Positions 1-7,338 of a stretch of DNA of 25,188 nt are shown in pieces. This DNA is from Oscillospiraceae bacterium (lineage in GTDB: Bacteria; Bacillota; Clostridia; Oscillospirales; UBA929), in assembly GCA_009784085.1 (NCBI GenBank), contig WRCJ01000013.1, positions 1-25,188 of the forward strand, read 5' to 3'. Both the position numbers and the translations under genes were made by a program. Every line of letters begins with the position of its first letter. Position 1 is the first letter of the stretch. The notes beneath the pieces were generated by a model that saw only the letters and a list, made by a program, of their open reading frames with translations, was not told the DNA's origin and made no database searches.

Positions 1-1
1 A

Positions 2-1858
2 TCGGGGAATTTCGACCCGAAATACCCCCTAAGCCGCGGCCAGATGGCCATGCTCATGTTCATCGTGGACAGCGGCGGCAACAGGGACGCCAAACTTTGG
101 GCCAACGTCACCTGCAACTTCACTGACATCGACGGCATGTTCTACACCAACCACATCAAATGGGCTTACGCGCAAGGCATCGTCGGCGGCGTCACGTCCA
201 CGCAATTCTGCCCGGCCAACAAACTGACGGCCATCGAAGCCCTGGGCTTTGCGCTGGGCCTTATCGGCTACAACAGGAACACCGAAGGCTTCTTTGGCGC
301 GGACTGGAAAAACAAGATCCTCTTATGCCTGAATCAATACGACAACCTTTTCTTGCTGAACAAGTTGGGTCACCTGATGGGCAATTTGGGCGATTACATC
401 TCCCGCGAAGAGACCGCGCAGTTGATCTACAACATGATGTCCATGAACACGGTAAAATACGAAAATGGCAAGGCCGTGGAAGACAAACAGAAGACTGTTC
501 TCTCAAAGTATTTCGACGGTGAAATAAAGACGGGCGTCTACGTGGCTAACGAGTGGGCGGATCTCGACGGCAATGGAATAACTTCTGGTTCTCTCTGTCT
601 TATCGCGGACGATGGCACGGGCAATTGGGTCGATGTATTCATCGATGCCACGGTACCGATAGCATTCTTAGGCCGCGAATTGAAGTATCTTGAAGTCAAA
701 GGCAAACTTGTTGGCGCACCTTATCTGGCCAACACAGACACCGTCGTGACGACTACGGTTGGCGCGGCGAAAGAAGACATAACGAAATTTACGGTGAAAA
801 AGGAAGATGCGACATGGGATTGGGATGATGCCTGTTTTGCCATCAACTACGAGCATAGTGGCGGTTTTGGTAGCACCAAAGATGACAACCCGGTCACCCT
901 CGTACTCAAAGGCAAGAAGGTGCAATTCGCGCTGGCCATGAACTACACGTACGAGAAGATCACAGACGTGAAGGCGGACGGGACAATCACCAGCGCGAGT
1001 GTTATGGTAAACGTTAAACCCGCCGACATCGTCATAGGCGCCAACCTGGCTGTCAAGGATACCATGGTATTGGCGGCGAAGCTTGGCTGGGGTCCTGTCT
1101 ATAAATACGCGCTGGTCGCCGTGGAGAAACTCAACGGCACTTGCACCGAGTTTGCCGCGGGTGATTTCTACAAGATCAACGGGACCAATTACAAGGTAGC
1201 CGGCATCGACGGCGCTAGCATGGCGGGCTTCGCTTCAGCGGATTTAGGGAAAGCCACGGACTTCTACCTCTATAACGGAAAACTTCTGGGATCTGTCGCC
1301 CCTGCCGTTCCCGAACCCGTCACGGCCCATGTCATTATAGGAAGGTCCACGAATATCCTGAACGGCATTAAATACTACGTATACGACATTGACAGCAAAA
1401 GCGAAAAAGTATGCGAATTTGTCGGGGCGAATGGAGCACCTGCCGACGACAAGTTTAGTGCTTTTGACTCCGGCGATCTTGTCTCCATTTCACTCGACGG
1501 CGACAAAGTCACGGGTGTTATACCAGTACTCCTAGATAAAATTGCCGATGATTTCGAAGTGAGCAACTCTGACAACAAAGGATTCGTCCAGCTCACAGAT
1601 TTTGTGAGAAGCGACGTAGCCGGGATGAAGCTTGCCACACTGACGGATGACGCCACACCCACTAACAACACAGGCCTGTTCAACTATGACGGCATCGAGG
1701 TTTTCGAAATTACCATGACAACCACGGGCGTAACGATTACGGCTAGTACCCTGAAAAACGTAGACGACGCTGTCCTGTCTGAAGGAACGAACGCCAACGG
1801 CGCCCTCGTGTACATCGACAAAGGGAAAATCACCAGCGCCTTTATCATCACGGCGTAG
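2..1858 (+). CDS. SLH-domain surface protein, 5' partial
   Basis: The reading frame is open from the window edge to the stop at 1856-1858, so the true start lies upstream; the ATG at 44 is internal. The first bases match the interior of the next gene (from about 2357), where a signal peptide and part of an SLH repeat precede this point. SLH repeats are visible as the end of one (PLSRGQMAMLMF), a second around FTDIDGMFYTNHIKWAYAQG and a third around ISREETAQLIYNMM. SLH domains are known to anchor proteins non-covalently to secondary cell-wall polymers, so this is probably an S-layer or surface protein. The part after the SLH region is beta/Thr-Val-rich and not recognised. Compared with its neighbour it has about 187 extra C-terminal residues (after NGKLLG, about 1290). 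Function beyond surface anchoring is unknown. Confidence 0.85.
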   Translation, partial: SGNFDPKYPLSRGQMAMLMFIVDSGGNRDAKLWANVTCNFTDIDGMFYTNHIKWAYAQGIVGGVTSTQFCPANKLTAIEALGFALGLIGYNRNTEGFFGADWKNKILLCLNQYDNLFLLNKLGHLMGNLGDYISREETAQLIYNMMSMNTVKYENGKAVEDKQKTVLSKYFDGEIKTGVYVANEWADLDGNGITSGSLCLIADDGTGNWVDVFIDATVPIAFLGRELKYLEVKGKLVGAPYLANTDTVVTTTVGAAKEDITKFTVKKEDATWDWDDACFAINYEHSGGFGSTKDDNPVTLVLKGKKVQFALAMNYTYEKITDVKADGTITSASVMVNVKPADIVIGANLAVKDTMVLAAKLGWGPVYKYALVAVEKLNGTCTEFAAGDFYKINGTNYKVAGIDGASMAGFASADLGKATDFYLYNGKLLGSVAPAVPEPVTAHVIIGRSTNILNGIKYYVYDIDSKSEKVCEFVGANGAPADDKFSAFDSGDLVSISLDGDKVTGVIPVLLDKIADDFEVSNSDNKGFVQLTDFVRSDVAGMKLATLTDDATPTNNTGLFNYDGIEVFEITMTTTGVTITASTLKNVDDAVLSEGTNANGALVYIDKGKITSAFIITA

Positions 1859-1865
1859 CATCATA

Positions 1866-1896
1866 GCCACAGTGCCACAGTGCCACAGAGCCACAG
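1866..1896 (+). repeat. Four 8-bp direct repeats after SLH gene 1
   Basis: GCCACAG occurs at 1866, 1874, 1882 and 1890, with strict 8-bp spacing, starting 7 bp after the stop codon. The same heptamer occurs three times, irregularly spaced (3675, 3694, 3711), after the second SLH gene. Both are followed by a shared stretch (GAATGTAGCATGAGA) leading into a hairpin. Confidence 0.8.
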
Positions 1897-1913
1897 AGAA
1901 TGTAGCATGAGAA

Positions 1914-1945
1914 GCGAGGTCCCCGGCTCCGGCCGGGGGCTTTGC
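1914..1945 (+). terminator. Hairpin after SLH gene 1, terminator candidate
   Basis: A 14-bp stem with arms 1914-1927 and 1932-1945 and loop TCCG, containing three G.U pairs in the RNA. It lies about 55 bp after the stop codon. No clean U-run follows; the pentamer array begins inside the right arm. A related hairpin at 3735-3767 follows the paralogue, which supports a real RNA element, probably transcript termination or 3'-end stability. Confidence 0.55.
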
Positions 1946-2020
1946 TTTGCCTTGCTTTGCTTTGCTTTGCCTTGCCTTGCCTTGCTTTGCTTTGCTTTGC
2001 TTTGCCTTGCCTTGCCTTGC
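1941..2020 (+). repeat. Pentanucleotide array, 16 units of YTTGC
   Basis: Exactly 16 uninterrupted 5-bp units, each TTTGC or CTTGC, lie between the two SLH genes and upstream of the second gene's promoter. Variation is confined to the first base of the unit. Short ORFs reading through it on both strands are products of the repeat, not genes. Confidence 0.95.
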
Positions 2021-2122
2021 CCGGGCAAGCCCGTCGTACACGGGCCCCGCCCGCGCCCATCGCAAGCATTTGTTACATTTCTATTACATTTCCCCCGAAT
2101 CGGTTATCGGGGAGGGAAACTG

Positions 2123-2131
2123 TGTTATAAT
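2123..2131 (+). promoter_or_regulatory. Extended -10 promoter of SLH gene 2
   Basis: TGTTATAAT is a perfect -10 hexamer (2126-2131) with an upstream TG. The -35 is poor (around 2103-2109), as allowed for extended -10 promoters. It lies about 55 bp upstream of the start codon and just downstream of the pentamer array. Confidence 0.6.
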
Positions 2132-2186
2132 GGTAAATGCATAAATGGAGTTCTGCCCCCGATATAATATTTAGGAGGAATATACA

Positions 2187-3653
2187 ATGCGACATACAAA
2201 AAAATTCTTGGCACTCACCCTAGCCCTTGTCATGGCCGCCGCGCTCTCGGTCCCGGCTTTCGCGTACGACTACATGGACAATGCCACCATCAACCCCAAA
2301 TACAAGGAAGCCTTAGATGCGCTGTACGAGATGAACGTTATGAGAGGGTCGACCTCGGGGAATTTCGACCCGAAATACCCCCTAAGCCGCGGCCAGATGG
2401 CCATGCTCATGTTCGTCGTGGACAGCGGAGGCGACCGGGAGGCCAAAGCTTGGGCAAAAGTCGCCTGCAACTTCACTGACATCGACGGATGGTTCTACAC
2501 CAACCACATCAAATGGGCTTACGCGCGAGGCATCGTCGGCGGCGTCACGCCCACGCTGTTCCGCCCGACCAACAGACTGACAGCCATCGAAGCCCTGGCC
2601 TTTGCGCTGGGCCTTATCGGGTACAACAGGAGCACCGAAGGCTTCTATGGCGCGGAATGGAAAAACAAGATCCTCGTATGCCTGGGGCAACACGACAACC
2701 CTTTCTTGCTGAACAAGTTGGATCACCTGATGGGCAAATTGGGCGATTACATCACCCGCGAAGAGACCGCGCAGATGATCTACAACATGATGTTTATTCG
2801 CATGGTAGAATACAAAAATGGCAAGGCCGTGAAGGCTCAGGAAACTGTTGTCAGACACTATTTCGACGGTGAAATTAAGACGGGCGTCTACGTGGCTAAC
2901 GCGTGGGCGAATATCGATGGCGGTGGAACGACCTCTGGTTCTCTCTGTCTTATCGCGGACGATGGCACTGGCAATTGGGTCGATGTGTTTGTCGAGGCCA
3001 CAGCCCCGGTTGCGTTTCTCGGCCGCGAATTGAAGTATTTTGAAGTCAAAGGCAACGTTGTGGGCGCACCTTATCTGGCCAACACCGACACCGTCGTGGC
3101 GACTACGGTTGGCGCGGCGAAAGAAGACTTAACTAAGTTTGCGGTGAAAAAGGAAGATGCGAAGTGGGATTGGGATGGTGCCCGTTTTGCCATCAACTAC
3201 AATCATAGTGGCGGTTTTGGTGGCACCAAAGATGACAACCCGGTCACCCTCGTGCTCAAAGGCAAGAAAGTGCAATTCGCGCTGACCTTGAACTACAAGT
3301 TCGAGAAGATCACAGACGTGAAGGCGGACGGGACAATCACCAGCGCGAGTGTTTTGGTAAACGTTAAGCCCGCCGACATCGTCATGGGCGCCAACCTGGC
3401 TGTCAAGGATGCCATGGTATTGGCGGCGAAGCTTGGCTGGGGTCCTTTCGTCTATCAATACGCGCTGGTCGCCGTGACAAAGCTCAAAGGCACTTGCACC
3501 GAGTTTGCCGCGGGTGATTTCTACAAGATCAACGGAACCAACTACAAAGTAGCCGAAATCGACGGCGCGTCCATGGCGGGCTTCGCGGCAGGTGATTTAG
3601 GGAAAGCAAAGGACTTCTACCTGTATAACGGCAAACTCCTGGGATTTGCCTAA
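2187..3653 (+). CDS. SLH-domain surface protein (S-layer-like), complete
   Basis: This encodes 488 aa. The start is set by AGGAGG at 2173-2178, 8 nt before the ATG, and by a clear Sec signal peptide: KK near the N-terminus, a hydrophobic core at residues 7-22 and an AFA cleavage site after residue 26. Three SLH repeats follow, at about residues 30-75, 85-140 and 165-205 (ITREETAQMIYN). The remaining 270 residues are Val/Thr/Ala/Lys-rich, beta-type and not recognised. It is a close tandem paralogue of the gene at 2-1858, with near-identical runs and only single-residue indels, but it ends after NGKLLGFA and lacks that gene's extra C-terminal region. Expected role: secreted and held on cell-wall polymer through SLH domains. 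Which of the two is the main S-layer subunit cannot be told. Confidence 0.88.
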   Translation: MRHTKKFLALTLALVMAAALSVPAFAYDYMDNATINPKYKEALDALYEMNVMRGSTSGNFDPKYPLSRGQMAMLMFVVDSGGDREAKAWAKVACNFTDIDGWFYTNHIKWAYARGIVGGVTPTLFRPTNRLTAIEALAFALGLIGYNRSTEGFYGAEWKNKILVCLGQHDNPFLLNKLDHLMGKLGDYITREETAQMIYNMMFIRMVEYKNGKAVKAQETVVRHYFDGEIKTGVYVANAWANIDGGGTTSGSLCLIADDGTGNWVDVFVEATAPVAFLGRELKYFEVKGNVVGAPYLANTDTVVATTVGAAKEDLTKFAVKKEDAKWDWDGARFAINYNHSGGFGGTKDDNPVTLVLKGKKVQFALTLNYKFEKITDVKADGTITSASVLVNVKPADIVMGANLAVKDAMVLAAKLGWGPFVYQYALVAVTKLKGTCTEFAAGDFYKINGTNYKVAEIDGASMAGFAAGDLGKAKDFYLYNGKLLGFA

Positions 3654-3734
3654 CCTGCCAGCACCGACACAATAGCCACAGAGTAGCCGTATAGCCACAG
3701 AGCAACCATAGCCACAGTGAATGTAGCATGAGAG

Positions 3735-3767
3735 GCGAGGCTCCCGCGCTCCGGTCGGGGGCCTCGC
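3735..3767 (+). terminator. Hairpin after SLH gene 2, terminator candidate
   Basis: A 12-bp stem (arms 3735-3746 and 3756-3767) with one G.U pair and a 9-nt loop. It occupies the same place as the hairpin at 1914-1945. Several pairs that are G.U there are G-C here, so the stem is preserved although the sequence has changed. It probably separates SLH transcription from the flagellar operon. Confidence 0.55.
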
Positions 3768-3875
3768 CTCGCCGCACCTTGCCGCACCCAGCCTCGCCTT
3801 GCCTTGCCATACCTCGCCTTGCCGCACCTTGCCGCACCTTGCTTTGCCTCACCGCACCTCGCCTCGCCTGACCCG
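3761..3875 (+). repeat. Degenerate pentanucleotide array, about 23 units
   Basis: The 5-bp periodicity is kept for about 115 bp with units GCCTC, GCCTT, GCCGC, ACCTT and variants. It sits at the same position relative to its hairpin as the YTTGC array after the first SLH gene, but the unit has diverged. It ends about 12 bp before the -35 of the flagellar promoter. Confidence 0.9.
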
Positions 3876-3886
3876 CAAAAAAACTG

Positions 3887-3916
3887 TTGCGGTAATCTAC
3901 CTGCCCGTGGTATAAT
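3887..3916 (+). promoter_or_regulatory. Promoter of the flagellar gene cluster
   Basis: TTGCGG at 3887-3892, an 18-bp spacer, and TATAAT at 3911-3916 preceded by TGG, giving an extended -10. This fits a housekeeping sigma-A promoter rather than a sigma-D flagellar promoter. It leaves a leader of about 125 nt before the first flagellar start codon. Confidence 0.65.
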
Positions 3917-3965
3917 TCTGCATTGTCTCAAGTCATGCCATGCTGTTGACGATATAACAATTGAG

Positions 3966-4009
3966 CGCGTGCCGCCTTGGAGGCGCCTATTGACGGTGTT
4001 CGGCACGCG
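3966..4009 (+). promoter_or_regulatory. Leader hairpin upstream of flgF-like gene
   Basis: Perfect 9-bp arms (3966-3974 and 4001-4009) enclose a 26-nt loop containing GGAGGCGCC. It lies in the predicted 5' leader, between promoter and ribosome site. A GGA in the loop plus a GGA in the ribosome site (4038-4040) is the arrangement seen at CsrA targets. The regulatory role is inferred only. Confidence 0.4.
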
Positions 4010-4046
4010 AAGGCCACCAATGTTTGGACATGAAAGGGGAATCTTC

Positions 4047-4808
4047 ATGCTCAGGAGCCTTTATACCGCTGGGACGGCCATGCTGACCCAAAGCAGGCAG
4101 ATGGACGTGATATCGAACAACCTCACCAATGTGGAGACCAACGGCTTTCGGGCGGATAACCTTGTATCGCAATCCTTTCGGGACATGCTTATCGCGCGGT
4201 TCTCCGATCCGTACGTCTACCAATCCTCCGACGTTGGACCTCATAACACGGGCATCCATATCGACCGCGTCTACACCTCGTTTACGCAGGGGACGCTGGA
4301 GAGCACGGGCCTGGCCACCGATTTGGCTTTGACGGGCGACGGTTTCTTTGTGATCGGCACGCCGGGCGGCGAGCGGTACACCCGCGCCGGAGACTTTATC
4401 GTGGACAGCTCTGGGTATCTGCTCACGCCCCTCGGCATGTACGTGATGGGCGTAGACGGCCCGGTGGTTGTGGGCGGCGACGACAATTTCACGGTGGGCC
4501 GCGATGGCACGGTGACCGCCGCGGACGGGACGCCGGCGGGGCGGCTACGCATCGTCACCTTCCCGGACAACGGCGCCCTGCGCAAGGAAAAAGACACGCT
4601 GTTTTACAATATCGATCCGGCGGGCAACCCGCCGGCCGACACCACCGTCGAGGTGAAGCAATATTACCTGGAGTCCGCCAATGTGGACGCCACGCGCGAA
4701 ATGGTACAGCTCATCACGGTCTACCGCAGTTATGAGGCCAACCAGCGCATCTTGCGCATGCTGGACGAATCTTTGGGCCGGGCCGTGAACGACATCGCCA
4801 AAGTGTAG
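4047..4808 (+). CDS. flgF: Flagellar basal-body rod protein, FlgF/FlhO type
   Basis: This encodes 253 aa, a normal size for the FlgF/FlgG family, whose members form the axial rod carrying torque from motor to hook. The N-terminal rod signature is at residues 1-34 (MLRSLYTAGTAML, then MDVISNNLTNV and NGF). A central GDGFFVIGTPGGERYTRAGDF-like segment and a C-terminal SANVDATREMVQLI / YRSYEANQRI motif follow. The ATG at 4047 is chosen because AAAGGGGA at 4033-4040 is well spaced and the family starts exactly at this MLRSLY; an in-frame ATG at 4020 and earlier starts inside the repeat array are less likely. It is followed after 14 bp by a second FlgG-type gene, the same arrangement as flhO-flhP in Bacillus. 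Assignment as FlgF rather than FlgG rests on order. Confidence 0.9.
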   Translation: MLRSLYTAGTAMLTQSRQMDVISNNLTNVETNGFRADNLVSQSFRDMLIARFSDPYVYQSSDVGPHNTGIHIDRVYTSFTQGTLESTGLATDLALTGDGFFVIGTPGGERYTRAGDFIVDSSGYLLTPLGMYVMGVDGPVVVGGDDNFTVGRDGTVTAADGTPAGRLRIVTFPDNGALRKEKDTLFYNIDPAGNPPADTTVEVKQYYLESANVDATREMVQLITVYRSYEANQRILRMLDESLGRAVNDIAKV

Positions 4809-4822
4809 CGGGGGCTGTTTGT

Positions 4823-5602
4823 ATGTTGCAGACGATTTACACCGGGATGCATGGGATGGTGTCGCAACAGCTCAACATTGACGCTATCGCCAACAATGTC
4901 GCCAACGTGAACACGACCGGCTACAAGACGACGCGCGTGGATTTCCGCGACGCCCTGTACCAGACCATGATAAGCCCCACCGAAAACGGGCCGGAGATCA
5001 ACCTCCGGCGCGGCGCGGGCGTGCTTGTCTACCAGAACATACGCGACTATCGGCAGGGGGCGCGCCTCGAAACGGAGAGGGCGTTGGATTTCGCGCTGGA
5101 GGGCCCCGGGTTCTTCCGCGTGGAGGATCTAAACGGGGAAATATTGTACACCCGGGGCGGTTCGTACTATCTCTCCGTGGAGGGGGGCGGCGATTACCTC
5201 GTCGACGCCCAGGGCCGGTACTTGCTGGACACCAATGGCGCGCGCATCCGGGTGCAGGGGGTGGCGGCCAACATGCAATTGTCGCAGGACGGCGCCCTGA
5301 CATACGCAATGCAGGACGGGACGCTGGTCAACGCGGGCGTCCGGCTGGGACTCTTTGCGTTCGACAACCGTAACGGGTTGACCGCGCGGGGGGACGGGTA
5401 CTTTTCGCCCTCGGAGAATTCGGGCCAGCCCCGCCCATCCGCCGGCACGGAGGTTTGGCAGGGTTGCCTGGAGGCTTCCAACGTGGACTACAGCTACGAG
5501 GTCACCCGGCTCATCAGGGCACAGCGCGCCTACCAGCTGGCATCCCGCTGTGTCACGACAGCCGATCAAATGGCAGGCATCGTAAATACCATCAGGACCT
5601 GA
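4823..5602 (+). CDS. flgG: Flagellar basal-body rod protein, FlgG/FlhP type
   Basis: This encodes 259 aa, close to the usual 260 for the distal rod protein FlgG. The N-terminal MLQTIYTGMHGMVSQQ, NNVANVNTTGYK signature is present. So are the central EGPGFFRVEDLNGE-YTRGGSY segment and the C-terminal EASNVDYSYEVTRLIRAQRAY motif with its TADQM coiled-coil end. The start ATG has only a weak GGGGG ribosome site and follows flgF by 14 bp, suggesting coupled translation. Together with the preceding gene it should form the rod; no FlgB/C or hook (FlgE) gene is in the window. Confidence 0.92.
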   Translation: MLQTIYTGMHGMVSQQLNIDAIANNVANVNTTGYKTTRVDFRDALYQTMISPTENGPEINLRRGAGVLVYQNIRDYRQGARLETERALDFALEGPGFFRVEDLNGEILYTRGGSYYLSVEGGGDYLVDAQGRYLLDTNGARIRVQGVAANMQLSQDGALTYAMQDGTLVNAGVRLGLFAFDNRNGLTARGDGYFSPSENSGQPRPSAGTEVWQGCLEASNVDYSYEVTRLIRAQRAYQLASRCVTTADQMAGIVNTIRT

Positions 5603-5650
5603 TATTGAAGACTTGATATTGAATTCCGAAGCACCTAGGAGGAGAAGCCC

Positions 5651-6040
5651 ATGAACATCCGCCAATGCGATCGCTGTTCCAAGATCTTTAACTTCCAGGG
5701 CAATCGCCGCTGTCCCGCCTGCGTGCGGGAGGTCGACCAGAGTTTCGTGGATGTGCGCAATTTCCTCGACGAGTCCCCCAAGGCCAGCATCGAGGAGGTT
5801 TGCGAAGAAACCGGCGTCGACGAGGCCGATCTGCTGGGATGGCTACGGGAAGGCCGGCTGATCCTATCGAGCGCCAATGTGTCCGCGCTTCTCTGCGGGC
5901 GTTGCCACGCGCCCATCACGAGCGGGCGTTATTGCGAGAATTGCGCGGTCTGGATGAAGGCTACGCTGGAAGACACGGCCCACAACATCAAGCAAACCTC
6001 GGAGAAAGGCGCGCGTAGCCATGTATATATCCAAAAATAA
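5651..6040 (+). CDS. yvyF: YvyF-like flagellar operon protein (TIGR03826 family)
   Basis: This encodes 129 aa. Cysteine pairs at the N-terminus (CDRCSKIF, CPAC) and again near residue 82 (CGRCHAPITSGRYCENC) look like two zinc-ribbon halves. Between them lies a helix-turn-helix-like segment (ASIEEVCEETGVDEADLLGWLREGRL). This layout matches YvyF/TIGR03826 proteins, which sit directly upstream of flgM in Firmicutes; their biochemical role is not established here, but a regulatory function in flagellar expression is suspected. The start is fixed by AGGAGGAG at 5637-5644, 6 nt before the ATG. It follows flgG by 48 bp and is probably in the same transcript. Confidence 0.85.
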   Translation: MNIRQCDRCSKIFNFQGNRRCPACVREVDQSFVDVRNFLDESPKASIEEVCEETGVDEADLLGWLREGRLILSSANVSALLCGRCHAPITSGRYCENCAVWMKATLEDTAHNIKQTSEKGARSHVYIQK

Positions 6041-6105
6041 TGCCTTTTTTTGCGTTTGTGCGAGATAAAACCGCAAAGCTCTTTAGTTTCGTGTAAAAAA
6101 TACGA

Positions 6106-6111
6106 TATAAT
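6106..6111 (+). promoter_or_regulatory. Possible promoter upstream of flgM
   Basis: A perfect TATAAT at 6106-6111 in an AT-rich pocket within the 226-bp yvyF-flgM gap. The -35 region (TTAGTT, 6083-6088, 17-bp spacing) is poor and no sigma-D consensus was found, so this is a weak call. The rest of the gap (6112-6255) is GC-rich with no gene seen. Confidence 0.35.
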
Positions 6112-6266
6112 AGATAGAAGAGAATGAAGAGAAAACCCCCGCAATGGCTGGCCTCACGACATCACGAATCTCGCCCGCCGCCACATGGCCCGGGCGGGGC
6201 GCCGCAAGGCGTCTTGTGCGCATGACAGCATGGAAGAGGTCGGCCGGAATGAAAGGAGACGGTAAC

Positions 6267-6542
6267 ATGAAGGTGGATCACATCGCCAGCGTGGCGCCAA
6301 CCGGCAACAATCAAGGACCCCAGCGCGTCAAGCCCACGCAGGAAAGCCCGGCTTGCGAGAGGGACAGCTTGGAACTATGTCAGGGCGCGGAGCAGTTTGA
6401 GGAATTCCTCAAGGCGGCCCAAAACGTCCCTGACGTGCGTACCGATCGGGTGGAGAGCATCAAGAGGCAGATCGAATCCGGCGAATACAAGGTCGATAGC
6501 AACGCCACCGCCGACAAGATCCTCGAGCAACTTGGGTTTTAG
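6267..6542 (+). CDS. flgM: Anti-sigma-28 factor FlgM
   Basis: This encodes 91 aa, the normal FlgM size. The conserved sigma-binding C-terminus is clear: DVRTDRVESIKRQIESGEYK followed by TADKILEQLG. FlgM holds the flagellar sigma factor (SigD/FliA) inactive until the hook-basal body is complete and FlgM is exported. The ATG at 6267 is chosen because AAAGGAGA at 6252-6259 precedes it and it gives the usual short disordered N-terminus; a longer in-frame start at 6144 has no ribosome site. Position between yvyF and flgN is the standard Firmicute order. Confidence 0.9.
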   Translation: MKVDHIASVAPTGNNQGPQRVKPTQESPACERDSLELCQGAEQFEEFLKAAQNVPDVRTDRVESIKRQIESGEYKVDSNATADKILEQLGF

Positions 6543-6611
6543 CAAATGACAGGCGAAAAGCGAGCAAAAAGCAAGCGAATGACAAGCGAATACTAAAGGA
6601 CAGACAGACTT

Positions 6612-6643
6612 GCCGGGATGGACCCCCAGGGGGTCGTCCCGGC
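6612..6643 (+). promoter_or_regulatory. Strong intercistronic hairpin, flgM-flgN
   Basis: Outer arms 6612-6618 and 6637-6643 (7 bp, GCCGGGA/TCCCGGC) plus an inner 5-bp stem 6621-6625/6631-6635, separated by a small asymmetric internal loop. There is no U-run, so it is more likely an RNA-stability or partial attenuation element than a terminator. It lies in the 180-bp flgM-flgN gap, which otherwise has short AAGCGA-type direct repeats at 6554-6590. Confidence 0.5.
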
Positions 6644-6722
6644 GAATCGCTGTCGGGGATTGTTGCCAAGCAATCTGGGCATTATCGCCATAGCAAATGA
6701 AGATTGGGAGGACAATATACGT

Positions 6723-7226
6723 ATGCAACAGTCGATGGATCGGTTTTGCGAGGCCCTGTCGGCCGAGCGCGAGGTACACCGCGAGTTGCTTAGGCTCTCC
6801 GCGCGCAAGAGGGACGCCATCACCTCCAACGACGTTTCTTCCTTGGACAAGATCGTCAAGAACGAGGAGACGTTGCTGTCGCGCTTGGGACATTGGGAAA
6901 AAGTACGGAAGGCTTGCGTCGTGGATCTTGCCAAGGAAGTGGGCCGCCCCGCCGGGGAGATTGTGTTAAAGGATTTTTTCGAGTTTTGCACGGAGCGTCA
7001 AAAGGAGCAGTTGTCCGATCTGCACACCGAGCTGGGGGCGCTCTTGGAGAAGCAAATCACCATCAATGAGATCAACAAGCGGCTGATCGAGTCCCGTTTG
7101 GAGTATATCAATTTTTCCCTCGAAACCGCGGTGGGCGGCGGGCAGGCCGCTTACCACAACTATGGCGACGGCCAAAACGCCGTCCGCCCGCCGTCCAAAA
7201 CCAGGATCATCGACCAAAAGATATAG
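6723..7226 (+). CDS. flgN: Flagellar export chaperone FlgN
   Basis: This encodes 167 aa, mostly helical and coiled-coil, typical for FlgN, the export chaperone that delivers the hook-filament junction proteins FlgK and FlgL, encoded just downstream. The pattern of two long helices (ALSAEREVHRELLRLSARKR and EQLSDLHTELGALLEKQI) and the C-terminal RIIDQKI tail fit clostridial FlgN. The start at 6723 is set by GGGAGGA at 6706-6712; the longer frame from 6618 runs into the intergenic hairpin. The sequence family is weakly conserved, so position in the cluster contributes to the call. Confidence 0.82.
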   Translation: MQQSMDRFCEALSAEREVHRELLRLSARKRDAITSNDVSSLDKIVKNEETLLSRLGHWEKVRKACVVDLAKEVGRPAGEIVLKDFFEFCTERQKEQLSDLHTELGALLEKQITINEINKRLIESRLEYINFSLETAVGGGQAAYHNYGDGQNAVRPPSKTRIIDQKI

Positions 7227-7239
7227 TGAACCTCATCGC

Positions 7240-7299
7240 AACGACGATCGTAACGATGATCGCGACGATGATCGCGACGATGATCGCGACGACGATTCC
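7240..7299 (+). repeat. Five 12-bp tandem repeats, flgN-flgK gap
   Basis: Consecutive 12-bp units begin at 7240, 7252, 7264, 7276 and 7288. The consensus is GACGATGATCGC; units 3 and 4 are identical and the outer ones differ at 1-4 positions. They fill most of the 112-bp gap and stop about 40 bp before the flgK start. Confidence 0.9.
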
Positions 7300-7338
7300 G
7301 GCATTGCATTGACTGATTAAATTTACGGGGGTTTTTCC

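Noticed and set aside
1532..2167. ORFs on both strands through the YTTGC array (Lys/Ala/Gln- or Leu/Cys-rich peptides)
   Set aside because: They are translations of a 5-bp tandem repeat with no ribosome site or protein-like composition outside the array.
3529..4046. Minus-strand ORFs and the upstream extension of the flgF frame through the second pentamer array
   Set aside because: Repeat-derived; the flgF family start and a good ribosome site are at 4047.
4823..5602. flgG-type gene as hook protein FlgE
   Set aside because: At 259 aa it is far too short for FlgE and carries FlgG-type N- and C-terminal motifs.
6041..6090. Terminator after yvyF (T-run near 6045)
   Set aside because: The T-run has no adjacent stable stem; the only inverted repeat (TTTGCG/CGCAAA) is short with a long loop.
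6041..6266. Sigma-D (flagellar sigma) promoter before flgM or flgK
   Set aside because: Looked for TAAA-N15-GCCGATAA-like sites; only sigma-A-like boxes found.
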